A DNA stretch of 64,000 nucleotides from Pseudozobellia thermophila. GTDB taxonomy: Bacteria; Bacteroidota; Bacteroidia; Flavobacteriales; Flavobacteriaceae. The stretch spans positions 186,001 through 250,000 of the forward strand of contig NZ_FQYU01000006.1 in the NCBI RefSeq assembly GCF_900141855.1, given 5' to 3'. Shown in pieces: positions 26,111 through 35,683 of this stretch. The notes under the pieces were generated by a model, which had not been told where the DNA came from, ran no database searches, and was given only the letters and a program-made list of their open reading frames with translations. Each line of letters starts with the position of its first letter. The stretch's first letter is position 1. The position numbers and the translations under genes were made by a program.

Positions 26111-27170
26111 TACTCGTCCAATCCAGTTCGTGTAGGTCGGAGTATTCCCAATTGCCAAAGCGGCCAAAGGGGATAACACCATGGGCCTTTAAGGTTTCCA
26201 GGCTTTGTACCGACTGTGGGGCCTCGACCAATTCCAAGGGATAGCCCATGGGCGAAAACAGTTCGCGTGCAAACTGCAGGTCCTTTATTTCGGGGATCAG
26301 TTCCTGTACCCGGGCCTGAATCTTTTCGGTAGTGGTTTGGCCGTACACATCGCCCCGTATCTGGGCCATAAGCAGGGAGTCGCTTACCGAAAACAGACGT
26401 AGGATCTCGGAGTTGAGGTCGCAATCGTAAATGATCTTGTTTTCCTCGAAGCCTTCGGTATAGGTAAAGAACTTAAAATAGGCGGCCGCGCTTTCGTGGT
26501 CGTGGTCTTGGGGCAGGCCGCAATGCCCCAGCAAATGGTGAAGGGGTATGGTAGAGATCAGGTGCTCGTAGGCAACGGTGTGCCCGTCCGTATGCACCTC
26601 CCTTTGTTCGACATCGATTCTTTGAAGGTCGCTAAAGTTGAGTACCTCGGGCCGCAGGTGCTCTACGGCATATTTGAACAGCGATTTACCGTTGATATAG
26701 CCCACCCGGGTATTGCCCTTGTTCGATATGTAATGCCGGTTGATCTTCGATTGCACCTGGCTAAAGGACCGGTGCAGCATGGTGGGCCCCCATTGTTTTA
26801 GGCCGAGGCACAGGTTACGGTCTACCCCCTGCTTTTCGATCATAAAGTCGGCAAGCGAGCCCTTTTTTACCGCTTGCAGATCGGGGTCGAAATTGGCCAG
26901 GTCGGAGAAGCTGACCGTAATGGGATTTTGTTCGGGGACCCCCTCAAAAAGGTCCGATTGGTACAGCTCCGATTCCTGCACCGGAAAAATGGGCAGGGGA
27001 CTAAAGGAAACACCATCGTGGTCGATGGTGAATATGGGATCGACCCTTTCGTCGCGTAGAATTAAAATGTCGTCGTGGTCGTTGTTCTTAAGTAGTTTGT
27101 GGTAGGCTATCAATGAGGCGTAGCCATAACCCAATAAACAATATTTTACCTTGACTTGTTTTTTGCCCAT
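26103..27170 (-). CDS. FAD-dependent oxidoreductase resembling UDP-galactopyranose mutase, antisense within the cluster
   Basis: A 355-residue protein, the only minus-strand gene in the exopolysaccharide core. The N terminus VKYCLLGYGYASLIAYHKLL is a variant dinucleotide fold in which the usual GxGxxG is degenerate (GYGYAS). The C terminus PFGRFGNWEYSDLHELDW resembles the FAD-binding end of the UGM/amine-oxidase group (GR.G.W.Y.). Middle segments such as EHLISTIPLHHLLG fit the same fold. It could form a furanose sugar or another modified residue for the polymer. The atypical N-terminal loop leaves activity uncertain. The stop codons of this gene and the GT4 gene overlap tail to tail. Confidence 0.6.
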   Translation of the reverse strand: MGKKQVKVKYCLLGYGYASLIAYHKLLKNNDHDDILILRDERVDPIFTIDHDGVSFSPLPIFPVQESELYQSDLFEGVPEQNPITVSFSDLANFDPDLQAVKKGSLADFMIEKQGVDRNLCLGLKQWGPTMLHRSFSQVQSKINRHYISNKGNTRVGYINGKSLFKYAVEHLRPEVLNFSDLQRIDVEQREVHTDGHTVAYEHLISTIPLHHLLGHCGLPQDHDHESAAAYFKFFTYTEGFEENKIIYDCDLNSEILRLFSVSDSLLMAQIRGDVYGQTTTEKIQARVQELIPEIKDLQFARELFSPMGYPLELVEAPQSVQSLETLKAHGVIPFGRFGNWEYSDLHELDWTSII

Positions 27171-27435
27171 AAGATTCAGATGCTGGTTTTGTAATGTGTT
27201 CTTGGTCTGTTTTGAAGTAGTAGAGGCACGTTCTATGGTTGAATTTGGGCGCTAATATAAATTGCTTTAACAAAAAAAAGCCCATCTTTCCCGATAATCT
27301 GTCCAAAGCACGGATTTTATGGATGAAATCTTGGTCGATGTCGATCATGCCTTGGCCGATTTGATCGTTTTCAAGATTTTTGCACGAACCTCGATCGTTA
27401 GAGGGGTTTAAATGAGATGATTAGTATATATAAAA
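27171..27435. other. Divergent promoter spacer between flavoprotein and GT4 gene
   Basis: 265 bases between two genes that diverge. It should contain a promoter for each; no clear consensus boxes or hairpins were seen. It is a likely internal start point for the last part of the cluster. Confidence 0.4.
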
Positions 27436-28671
27436 ATGAAGAAGATTTTACTGAGTGCCTACGCCTGTTCTCCCTATAAGGGGTCGGAATGGTCCGTGGG
27501 CTGGTCCTGGGTTTCGGGGCTTGCCAAAAAGGGATACCGGGTATGGTGCCTGACCAATGTGGAAGACCTGGAGGATTGCGAAAAGGAAAAACGGGCCCTA
27601 GGTTTCGACAACCTGGTCTTTGTGCCCGTAAAACTGCCCTTCGGCCTCGACAAGCGCTGGTTGGACAACAACTCCAAGACCATTTACGCCCATTACTACC
27701 TGTGGAAGCGAAGGGCCGCAAAGGTGGCCGAGCGGCTGCATGCCGAACACCGTTTCGACATTGCCCAGCACGTGAGCTATGGCAGCTTTCAGCAGGGCAG
27801 CCCCCTGTACCGGCTCGAAAACTGTAAGATCATATTTGGCCCCGTGGGCGGTGGCCAAATGGCCCTGCCCATCTTTAAGCCTTATTTTGGGGCCTCTTGG
27901 CGTATCGAAATTATACGGAAGTACGTGTCGGACTTTTTGATGAAGTACAACACCTCCTTGAACGAGACCTTAAAACGGGCCGACCTTGTCTTAACGGTCA
28001 ACCAAGAGACCGAAATGCTCTTAAAAACCTCGAAATACTATCGCGAGGGGCGCGATTTTTACCTAAGCGACTCGGCCTTGCCCAAGCAGTTCGCGAACAT
28101 CGAATACAAGGAAAGGGAACAGGCCGATTACCTGCGCCTATTGTGGATCGGTAGGTTCTTGCCGCGCCGGGGCCTGCAACTATCGCTCAAGGCCCTTTCC
28201 TACCTTCCCGAGGACGTGCCCTATAAACTGACCATCGTGGGCGACGGGGAGCAGAAAAAGTCGATCGCGGGATGGATGGAGCAATACGGCTTGGACGCCT
28301 CTAAAATCGACCTGTTGGGCTGGGTGCCCTATTCCGAAATACACCAACAGTACGAGAACGCCGATGTGATGCTGTTTTGCCCCCTACGCGATACGGCGGG
28401 CTTACAGGCTACGGAGGCCATGGCCTTCGGCCTGCCCATAATTACCCTGAACATCAGCGGTATGCGAACCATCGTGCCCCCGAGCTGTGGCATCAAGATC
28501 GATCCGAGCACGACCGACGGTACGGCCCAAGACATGGCCAAGGCCATTGAAAAAATGTACCGCGATCCCGAGTTTAGGAAAAAGGCCTCCAAGGAAGCCT
28601 ATAAGACGGCCATGGGCTATACCTGGGAAGCCAAGATCGATGAGGTGGCCTCGCGCTTCTATGGGGATTGA
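27436..28671 (+). CDS. Family 4 glycosyltransferase (SAYACSP subfamily)
   Basis: A 411-residue GT-B enzyme opening KKILLSAYACSPYKGSEWS, the same subgroup as the GT4 gene ending at 26110. The C-terminal domain contains LLWIGRFLPRRGLQLSLKAL, LTIVGDGEQKKSIAGW and DTAGLQATEAMAFGLPIITL (donor-site E). It transfers a sugar to the growing repeat unit. Its GC content (about 58 percent in one counted stretch) is like the autokinase gene downstream and unlike the AT-rich genes upstream, so it likely belongs to the conserved flank. Confidence 0.85.
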   Translation: MKKILLSAYACSPYKGSEWSVGWSWVSGLAKKGYRVWCLTNVEDLEDCEKEKRALGFDNLVFVPVKLPFGLDKRWLDNNSKTIYAHYYLWKRRAAKVAERLHAEHRFDIAQHVSYGSFQQGSPLYRLENCKIIFGPVGGGQMALPIFKPYFGASWRIEIIRKYVSDFLMKYNTSLNETLKRADLVLTVNQETEMLLKTSKYYREGRDFYLSDSALPKQFANIEYKEREQADYLRLLWIGRFLPRRGLQLSLKALSYLPEDVPYKLTIVGDGEQKKSIAGWMEQYGLDASKIDLLGWVPYSEIHQQYENADVMLFCPLRDTAGLQATEAMAFGLPIITLNISGMRTIVPPSCGIKIDPSTTDGTAQDMAKAIEKMYRDPEFRKKASKEAYKTAMGYTWEAKIDEVASRFYGD

Positions 28672-28954
28672 CCTAAGGGGCTTGGATGCCTTTGCGTTAT
28701 GGAATCCTTAAGAATTTGTGGAAATGTATGAAGTAAAATAGGCCCTCCCCTAGTAGGGATCTTGAAAAATACAAAACCAATTGAACAACATACTTTTTTC
28801 ACAAGAAAAAAGTATGTTTACGGGCTAAAACGGTGAGCGGACAGGGTTTAGCCCCTCCCAGTTGGTCCCATAACGAAACCTGGCTTTTCGCTGAAAAAGA
28901 CGGACAAGAAAATTTAAAGTTTACGATACCAAGGAGCAAATTATTAAATAAGCT
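28672..28954. other. Spacer between GT4 gene and autokinase gene
   Basis: 283 bases without a gene. The main feature is the perfect AT-rich hairpin at 28787-28818. The rest shows no gene or clear promoter. The hairpin may modulate read-through into the autokinase gene or mark a transcript end. Confidence 0.4.
28787..28818. terminator. Perfect 13-bp AT-rich inverted repeat
   Basis: AACATACTTTTTT (28787-28799), loop CACAAG, AAAAAAGTATGTT (28806-28818). All 13 pairs match. There is no T run after the plus-strand hairpin, so a classical terminator is doubtful. It could be a weak bidirectional terminator, an operator or an RNA-stabilising element. Confidence 0.45.
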
Positions 28955-31423
28955 ATGAACATAAATACACAGAAGGAGAGGGTGGCCAAACAAATTTTGG
29001 CGGAGGAAAAACCGATCAATGTAAAGGAATTGGTATGGGGCTACCTGCGCTATTGGCCGTGGTTTCTTATATGCGGGATAGTGTTCATGACGGGGGCCAT
29101 TATGTACCTAAAGATGAACAAGCCGGTGTACCGGGCGGTGGCCTCGGTGATCATCGAGGATGAAAAGGGAAAGCCCAAGAGTTCCGGTTTTGGGGGCTTT
29201 TCCGATTTGGGATTGATGGAAGGCTTGAGTACCAGCAGTATCGAAAACGAATTGGGCCTGATGAGGTCGAGGCGGCTGATGACCAATGCCGTAAAGGCCC
29301 TGGGCCTGAACGTGGTCTACTATACCAAGGGGGAGATCATGGGCATTGCCAGCGATATGTTCCCGGTTAAGGAACTCTACAAGCAAACCCCCTATAAACT
29401 GCGCCTGGTACGCTTGGACGATGCAAAATTAAGCCAGGCGATAAAGCAGGAGCAAAATGTCTTGGAGGTGACCCTGCTTTCCGACGAAAAAATGATAATC
29501 GAGCAAATCGACGGTGACTACAAGGCCACCCACCAAGTGGGCGACGTGGTCAAATTGGGTTTTGCCGAATTTATAGTGGAAAAAAATAGCGATGCCCCCA
29601 CTCCGGCAACTGAGGGCGAAGAGGAAGGGGTCAGCGGGTTCAAGGTCAAGCTTTTGCCGGTACAGGCCGTGTCCAACAATTTGCGTGCCCAGTTGTCGGT
29701 GGCTTTGGTAGACGATAATTCGACCCTGATCCAATTGGCCATCAACAACCAGGTACCCGAAAAGGCGAGGGACATCTTGGACCAATTGGTCTTCGAATAC
29801 AACCAAGAGGCCATAGAGGACAAAAACCTTATTGCCCGCAATACGGCCTTCTTTATCGATGAGCGCCTAAAAATAATCAATAGCGAACTCGACTCGGTCG
29901 AGAGCGGAAAGGAACAGTTCAAGACGGTCAACAAGCTGACCGATATACAGACCGAGTCGTCCATCATCATCCAGAACGTAAGCGACTACAACAACAAACA
30001 GCAAGAGATCGCCACCGAATTGGAAGTGGTCAACGCCATGATGAACCATGTGGGCTCCGACGACCTTGGCCTGCTGCCCGCCAACATGGGCGTTGGAGGT
30101 ATGTCGATGTCGCAGTTCGTCGACGAATACAACCGCTTGGTGCTCGAGCGCAACCGCCTGCTCAAGGGCGCCACGGAAACCAACCCCTTGGTGGTCAACC
30201 TGAGCAACCAGCTTAGGGAGATCAAGGAGAACATCAGGCAAAGTTTGATCAGCACGCGTTCGAACCTGCGCATTACCCGCGACAACCTGCGAAGGCAGGC
30301 GGGTATCCTGGGGTCCCAAATTTCCGAAAAGCCCTCCCAGGAACGGGAGTTCAGGGGCATTGAGCGCCAACAGAACATCAAGGAGTCGCTCTACCTCTTT
30401 CTCTTGCAGAAACGGGAGGAGAATTCCCTGTCCTTGGCCGCCAAGGCGCCCAAGGCCAAAATCGTCGACGAGGCTTATACCTTGGGGGCCCCGGTTTCGC
30501 CAAATACCAAAACGGTGCTGGGCCTAGGGCTTTTGGGAGGCTTCTTGCTGCCGTTTCTGGTCATTACCGGTAAGCGGATCATGAACGATACGATCAATAC
30601 CCGGGAAGATATCAAAGACCGCACCGAGGCTATTGCCATCTTGGGCGAGGTGCCCCATATCTCCACCGGGGAGCCCACCTTGGTCTCCGCCGACGAACGG
30701 TCGATACTCTCGGAGTCGTTCAACATCTTGAGTGCCAACCTCAACTACATCATGTCAAAGGAGGAACTTGGCGGAAAAAACAAGTGTATTTATGTAACCT
30801 CTTCCGCCCAGGGCGAAGGAAAGACCTTTACGGCCATCAACCTGGCCATGACCTTGGTCGAAACGGGCAAAAAGGTCGTTCTGGTCGGAGCCGATTTGCG
30901 AAACCCACAATTGCACAGGCATGACGACAGCGGTATTTCGGAAGAAGGCCTGAGTACCTATTTGAAGTACGGCCAAAAAAGTATTTTTGAGTACATCGCC
31001 AACACCAACCTGCACCCCGAATTGCACGTACTTCCGTCGGGGCCCATTCCCAACAACCCGATCCAGTTGCTGCGAAGGGAGAGTTTCGGCCCTATGTTGG
31101 AAGAGCTCAAGGAAGTCTACGACTACGTGATTGTCGATACGGCGCCCGCCATGATCCTGGCCGATACCTTTTTGATCAATAGGTTTGCCGATATGACCCT
31201 CTATCTGATCAGGGCCGGGAAGTCTAAGAAGAAGGTGTTGGAGTTCGTACTCGAATCGACGGCCGAGGGCAAGCTGATCAACCCGATATTCCTGTTGAAC
31301 GACGTCAATCTGGCCGATGCCGCTTACGGCTACAAATACGGTTATAAATACGGGATGCAAAGCGAGACCTCGAAGTGGGCCGCCTTATCCGATAAGATAA
31401 AATCGATATTCACCAGGTCATAG
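28955..31423 (+). CDS. wzc: Polysaccharide biosynthesis tyrosine autokinase (Wzc-like)
   Basis: An 822-residue protein. A Wzz domain with one membrane helix at about residues 32-54 leads to a long periplasmic coiled-coil region (residues about 270-470) with a GNVR-type part. A second helix near residue 520 is followed by a cytoplasmic BY-kinase. Walker A is TSSAQGEGKTF with Lys 623, Walker A' is VLVGADLRNPQLHRH and Walker B is DYVIVDTAPAMILAD. The C terminus has a tyrosine cluster YGYKYGYKYG, the usual autophosphorylation site. It controls chain length and export of the polymer. No Wza-type outer membrane exporter or Wzb phosphatase lies in this window, so these must be elsewhere. It closes the plus-strand exopolysaccharide cluster. 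Confidence 0.9.
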   Translation: MNINTQKERVAKQILAEEKPINVKELVWGYLRYWPWFLICGIVFMTGAIMYLKMNKPVYRAVASVIIEDEKGKPKSSGFGGFSDLGLMEGLSTSSIENELGLMRSRRLMTNAVKALGLNVVYYTKGEIMGIASDMFPVKELYKQTPYKLRLVRLDDAKLSQAIKQEQNVLEVTLLSDEKMIIEQIDGDYKATHQVGDVVKLGFAEFIVEKNSDAPTPATEGEEEGVSGFKVKLLPVQAVSNNLRAQLSVALVDDNSTLIQLAINNQVPEKARDILDQLVFEYNQEAIEDKNLIARNTAFFIDERLKIINSELDSVESGKEQFKTVNKLTDIQTESSIIIQNVSDYNNKQQEIATELEVVNAMMNHVGSDDLGLLPANMGVGGMSMSQFVDEYNRLVLERNRLLKGATETNPLVVNLSNQLREIKENIRQSLISTRSNLRITRDNLRRQAGILGSQISEKPSQEREFRGIERQQNIKESLYLFLLQKREENSLSLAAKAPKAKIVDEAYTLGAPVSPNTKTVLGLGLLGGFLLPFLVITGKRIMNDTINTREDIKDRTEAIAILGEVPHISTGEPTLVSADERSILSESFNILSANLNYIMSKEELGGKNKCIYVTSSAQGEGKTFTAINLAMTLVETGKKVVLVGADLRNPQLHRHDDSGISEEGLSTYLKYGQKSIFEYIANTNLHPELHVLPSGPIPNNPIQLLRRESFGPMLEELKEVYDYVIVDTAPAMILADTFLINRFADMTLYLIRAGKSKKKVLEFVLESTAEGKLINPIFLLNDVNLADAAYGYKYGYKYGMQSETSKWAALSDKIKSIFTRS

Positions 31424-31498
31424 ACCTTGTACGGCGGGTTTTGGGCCGCGGTTGGCCCGAAGTCTGGAATGGTTCGTGTTTTTAGCTTAAATTAGGGC

Positions 31499-32089
31499 AT
31501 GAATTCCATCTTGATCCTTTTTGCCCACCCGAAATTCGAACAGTCAAGGACCAATAAGGCCTTGGTACGGCGGATCGAATCGGTCGAAGGCCTTACCTTT
31601 CACGACCTGTACGAGCGCTATCCCGATTTTCATATCGATATTTCCTACGAGAAAGAATTGCTGGCCGGTCACGATATAGTGATATGGCACCACCCCATGT
31701 ACTGGTACAGTTGTCCGCCCTTGCTCAAGCAATGGATCGACCTGGTTCTCGAATACGGTTGGGCCTACGGGCCCAAGGGTACGGCCCTTAAGGCCAAAAA
31801 GTGCCTCAACGTGATCACGACCGGGGGTACCCGTGCCCTCTACTGTGCCGAAGGCCGGAACCATTACTCGGTAAACGAGTTTTTAAGGCCCTTCGAACAA
31901 ACGGCCCGCCTTTGTGGTATGGAATACCTGCCTCCCTTTGCCGTAATGGGGACCCATGAGCTCACCGACGCGGAGCTCGAACGCGAAACCTGTAAGTACG
32001 AAAAAACGATTAGGCTACTGCAGCAAGGGGGCTCTTCATCCGATTTGAAGGCGTGTGACCTTCTCAACGATGTTCCCGACCTTAATTGA
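31499..32089 (+). CDS. kefG: KefF/KefG-like NAD(P)H:quinone oxidoreductase
   Basis: A 196-residue flavodoxin-fold reductase. It begins SILILFAHPKFEQSRTNKAL, the FMN/FAD phosphate-binding loop of the MdaB/KefF group, with IVIWHHPMYWYSCPPLLKQW and NVITTGGTRALYC typical of Kef ancillary subunits. In proteobacteria KefF and KefG bind and activate the KefB/C antiporter and reduce electrophilic quinones. Here the gene ends 6 bases before the antiporter gene, which supports that partnership. Gating by glutathione adducts, known from E. coli, may not apply in this lineage. Confidence 0.85.
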   Translation: MNSILILFAHPKFEQSRTNKALVRRIESVEGLTFHDLYERYPDFHIDISYEKELLAGHDIVIWHHPMYWYSCPPLLKQWIDLVLEYGWAYGPKGTALKAKKCLNVITTGGTRALYCAEGRNHYSVNEFLRPFEQTARLCGMEYLPPFAVMGTHELTDAELERETCKYEKTIRLLQQGGSSSDLKACDLLNDVPDLN

Positions 32090-32095
32090 TATGTT

Positions 32096-33994
32096 ATGAC
32101 CGAAAGTATACTCTTTAATGCCATCGTTTTTCTGGCGGGTGCCGTTATCTGTGTGCCCTTGGCCAAAAAAGTGGGCCTGAGCTCCGTGCTGGGCTATTTG
32201 TTCGCCGGGGTGCTTATCGGGCCGTACCTGTTGGGCTTTGTGGGGGAGGAAGGACAGGACATCCTACACTTTGCCGAGTTCGGGGTGGTGATGATGCTCT
32301 TTTTGATCGGCCTTGAGATCGAGCCCAAAAATTTCTGGAACATGCGAAAGACCATTTTGGGCATGGGCGGGGCCCAGGTTATCGGTACCATGCTCCTTTC
32401 CTTCCTGATGTTCGACCTGATGGGCTTCGACTGGAAGGTCTCCCTTACCATTTCCATGGCCGTGGCCCTGTCGTCAACGGCCATCACCCTGCAGACCTTA
32501 AAGGAAAAGGGACTTTTCGAGACCACGTACGGGGCCTCGTCCTTTTCCATTCTGCTCTTTCAGGATATTATCGTAATCTTTATGTTGGGGGCCCTCCCCT
32601 TGTTGTCGAATATCGATGAATCGGCCTTGGGCGCCGAAGTCGAGGCCGATCATGCCAGCTTGTTGGACAATTTGCCCCTGGGCTTGCAGACCTTGGCCAT
32701 TATTCTTTCGGTGGTGTCGATCGTGGTGGCCGGTAGGTACCTGTTCGTACCCATGCTGAGAAAGGTGGCCAACACGCGGGTGCGCGAACTGTTGACGGCC
32801 TCGGCCCTGCTCATCGTTTTGGGCATATCCCTACTGATGGAACTCGTAGGCCTGAGTCCGGCCCTCGGCGCCTTTTTGGGCGGCGTGGTCTTGGCCACCA
32901 GTGAGTTCAAGCACGAGCTCGAAAGTACGCTCGAGCCCTTTAAGGATCTGTTGCTCGGCCTTTTTTTTATGGCTGTGGGCGCCTCGATCGACTTTATGGT
33001 GATCAAGGAAAATCCCTTGGGCGTCGGTGGGGTCTTGATGGCGGTAATCGCCTTGAAGGCGGTGGTCCTGTTCTTGGTCGGGGCCCTTTTTAGGTTAAAG
33101 CTGGATCAGCGGCTTTTACTGACCGTAGGCCTTGCGCAGATCGGGGAATTCGCCTTTGTATTGCTGTCCTTTGCCTTTCAGTTGAACATTTTGAGCGCCA
33201 CCCAAATGGACACCATGCTGGTCGTTACGGCCTTGACCATGGTCATGACCCCTATTTTGGGCATCTTGAACGAACGTTTGGTCTTGCCCAGGGTGGGCAC
33301 CAAGGAATCGGAAAAACGCCCCATCGACCATATTGCAAAACAGCACAAGGTGATATTGGTGGGCTTTGGCCATTTTGGTAGCACGGTGGGGCGCTTTCTG
33401 CGTTCGCACGGTATCGAGGCGACCATCCTCGACTTTGATTCGAACCGGGTCGATCTGTTGAGAAAAATGGGGTTCGAGGTCTACTATGGCGATGCCACCC
33501 GCATCGATCTGCTCGAATCGGCGGGTATTGCCGAAGCCAAGATCCTTATTAGCGCCCTCGACGATCCCAATAGTACCCTAAAACTGATGAAGATGGTCAA
33601 GAAACGCTACCCCCACCTTGAGTTGATGGTACGCGTCAAGAACCGATATGAGGCCTTTGAACTTTTCGACATGGGGATCGAAAACGTGTATAGGGAGACG
33701 CTCGATACCTCGGTCAGGTTGGCCAGTGATGTATTGAGTAAAATGGGGTTTCGAAAGTACACCCTATACCGTCAGGCACAAAACTTTATCAAGCTCGATG
33801 AACAGAGTATGCGGCGCCTGGCCAAGGAGCGTCCCAAGGACGAGAAAGAGTATATTTTTAGGGTCAGGGAAGAAATCGCCCAACAGGAACGCGTTATGGA
33901 GGAAGATTGGCAAAGGGGAATCTACCAAAACGACAACCATTGGGACAGCGAACAGATGCGCCTGGCCGACGAGGCGACCAAGAAAAAAACCTGA
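32096..33994 (+). CDS. kefB: Monovalent cation:proton antiporter CPA2, KefB/KefC-like
   Basis: A 632-residue protein. Residues 1 to about 390 form 12-13 membrane helices with CPA2 landmarks (SSVLGYLFAGVLIGPYLLG, MLFLIGLEIEPKNFWNMR, LSSTAITLQTLKEKG). From about residue 418 a cytoplasmic RCK/TrkA-N domain follows (KVILVGFGHFGSTVGRFL, ILDFDSNRVDLLRKMGFEVY, YGDATRIDLLESAGI). The C-terminal 90 residues are basic and charged. It exchanges K+ or Na+ for protons under regulation by nucleotide or redox ligands, with the adjacent flavoprotein as ancillary subunit. It probably serves cytoplasmic pH or electrophile defence and looks unrelated to the polysaccharide clusters on either side. Confidence 0.9.
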   Translation: MTESILFNAIVFLAGAVICVPLAKKVGLSSVLGYLFAGVLIGPYLLGFVGEEGQDILHFAEFGVVMMLFLIGLEIEPKNFWNMRKTILGMGGAQVIGTMLLSFLMFDLMGFDWKVSLTISMAVALSSTAITLQTLKEKGLFETTYGASSFSILLFQDIIVIFMLGALPLLSNIDESALGAEVEADHASLLDNLPLGLQTLAIILSVVSIVVAGRYLFVPMLRKVANTRVRELLTASALLIVLGISLLMELVGLSPALGAFLGGVVLATSEFKHELESTLEPFKDLLLGLFFMAVGASIDFMVIKENPLGVGGVLMAVIALKAVVLFLVGALFRLKLDQRLLLTVGLAQIGEFAFVLLSFAFQLNILSATQMDTMLVVTALTMVMTPILGILNERLVLPRVGTKESEKRPIDHIAKQHKVILVGFGHFGSTVGRFLRSHGIEATILDFDSNRVDLLRKMGFEVYYGDATRIDLLESAGIAEAKILISALDDPNSTLKLMKMVKKRYPHLELMVRVKNRYEAFELFDMGIENVYRETLDTSVRLASDVLSKMGFRKYTLYRQAQNFIKLDEQSMRRLAKERPKDEKEYIFRVREEIAQQERVMEEDWQRGIYQNDNHWDSEQMRLADEATKKKT

Positions 33995-34035
33995 GTTTTC
34001 CCGCGAAAGGGAAGCCCACGCACGGGCATATGAAC

Positions 34036-34067
34036 AAAAAAACCACCAACAGGCGTTGGTGGTTTTT
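34036..34067. terminator. Bidirectional rho-independent terminator
   Basis: AACCACCAAC (34041-34050), loop AGGC, GTTGGTGGTT (34055-34064), with an A run before and T run after that extend the stem. It lies between the convergent kefB and susD-like genes, so it can end transcripts from both strands. Confidence 0.9.
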
Positions 34068-34089
34068 CATTACATGGCAGTTAGTTTGG

Positions 34090-35664
34090 TCAATAGCCAT
34101 TGTTGTCGCTTCCTAAACTCGGATTTCTCTGAAGTTCAGGGCCTGGTAAGGGCAGCAACATGTGTTTCTGTTCGATTTGTTTTCCTTGCTCGGTGGTGTG
34201 GCCCACGGCGCTCACGAAAGAGATGCTTCCCGGGGCATCGGATACCGGAAACTGTCCGGTACGGACGATATCGAACCAGTTCCTGAATTCGAATACCAGC
34301 TCCCTGTGCCTTTCCTTCCACACTTCCTCTACAAAGGCATCGGTACCCAAACCGGATAGCTCGCCCGAAAGGGTCGCCGGGTCGGTGGTCCAATAGGCCC
34401 TGCTTCTTACTTGGGTCAAGTAATCGACGGCATCGGCGTTCACACCGCTCGACCGGGCAATGGCCTCGGCGGCGATCAACAAGACATCGGCATAACCGTA
34501 AACGGCAAAATCTTTGCCCGAATTGGCGGTCTCAAAAATGGCCGTGTCGTCGTGCCATACAAAGGGGGCGGTTTCGAAGGTCTGTCCGTCGGGAACAAAA
34601 GTGCTATGGAAGAACTGCCTTTCCTGGGCCCTTAGGTCGTTGGTAGGGTCGTAGAAGTCCAAGAATTGGTCCGATGGCTGATAGGCCCCGTTGGTAATGT
34701 CGTACAACACTTCCGACGCAAGGGCGACGGGGTAGGAGTACCGGGCGTAAACGGCCGTTCCGATTTCGGGATCGTACTCCTTGATGTAGATGTGCTCGGT
34801 GGCCGAGGCATCGCTCTTTCTTATCTTGTTATAGGCCGAATTTTCGAAATCTACCTCACCGGCCACCTCATCGTGCTGGACGAGGGCGTAGGAGCCGTAC
34901 TCGCCATTGATGATGTCTTGGGCCACGGCGGCCGCATCGGCATACCTGTCGGCGTTCAAGGGATTGCCGCTCATGGTAAGGTATACGTCGGCCAATAAGG
35001 TAGCCACCGCACCGGCGGTTACCCTCTTGCCGTTGTCCACCATGCTCACCTTGGGCAAATTGCCCTGTTCCAAGGCTTCGGTAAGGTCGGCCTCGATCAA
35101 GGCGTATACGTCGGCAATGGGGCTTCGCTCCAAATACAGGTTGTCGAGCGATTCGTAGGGCTCGGTGGTCAGCGGTACCGGGCCGAACCAGCGTACCAAA
35201 TAGTAATAGGCGAAGGCCCTGAAAAACTTGGCCTCGGCCAACAATTGGTTCTTTTCCGTCTCGCTGAGGTCAGGGGTCTCGGGAATGTTCTTGATGGCGT
35301 TGTTGGCCCTGGAGATGCCCAAGTAAAGCTCCCTCCAACGGTCTTGCAGATAGGTGCCGATGTTGTCGCCGTTAAGGGTCAGCTGTTGGGTGTTGCTTAC
35401 GTGCAGTTCCTGGCCCGCATATTCGTTGGTGAAAAAACCGCTCATGTAGGCACCGAGCATCAATGGGGTTCCGCTGTAGACGCCGCCGTCGGTCAGGCTG
35501 GGGGCCCCGGTTCGGTACAGTGAATTTACGGCACTATAGGCGTGGTCGGGTTCTGAAAAGAATTGCTCCGAACCCAATTCGCTCAACGGCTCTTCCTCGA
35601 GGAAATCGTCACAAGAACCCAATAAAACAAGTCCTATTAAACAAACTATATATTTAATTTTCAT
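34090..35664 (-). CDS. SusD/RagB-like outer-membrane glycan-binding lipoprotein (locus 1)
   Basis: A 524-residue lipoprotein. The signal ends at GLVLLGSC (Cys 18) followed by DDFLEEEPLSELG, the acidic surface-export signal and the usual SusD opening. TPR-like helices follow (LSETEKNQLLAEAKFFRAFAYYYLVRWFGPVPL), and the C-terminal RagB/SusD domain has FVEEVWKERHRELVFEFRNWFDIVRTGQF. It captures glycan at the cell surface and lids the SusC channel. It lies 19 bases after the SusC gene in the same direction. The specific glycan cannot be read from the sequence; nearby enzymes suggest a sulfated galactose-containing polymer. Confidence 0.95.
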   Translation of the reverse strand: MKIKYIVCLIGLVLLGSCDDFLEEEPLSELGSEQFFSEPDHAYSAVNSLYRTGAPSLTDGGVYSGTPLMLGAYMSGFFTNEYAGQELHVSNTQQLTLNGDNIGTYLQDRWRELYLGISRANNAIKNIPETPDLSETEKNQLLAEAKFFRAFAYYYLVRWFGPVPLTTEPYESLDNLYLERSPIADVYALIEADLTEALEQGNLPKVSMVDNGKRVTAGAVATLLADVYLTMSGNPLNADRYADAAAVAQDIINGEYGSYALVQHDEVAGEVDFENSAYNKIRKSDASATEHIYIKEYDPEIGTAVYARYSYPVALASEVLYDITNGAYQPSDQFLDFYDPTNDLRAQERQFFHSTFVPDGQTFETAPFVWHDDTAIFETANSGKDFAVYGYADVLLIAAEAIARSSGVNADAVDYLTQVRSRAYWTTDPATLSGELSGLGTDAFVEEVWKERHRELVFEFRNWFDIVRTGQFPVSDAPGSISFVSAVGHTTEQGKQIEQKHMLLPLPGPELQRNPSLGSDNNGY

Positions 35665-35683
35665 GATGTTTTCTTTTTAAGCA

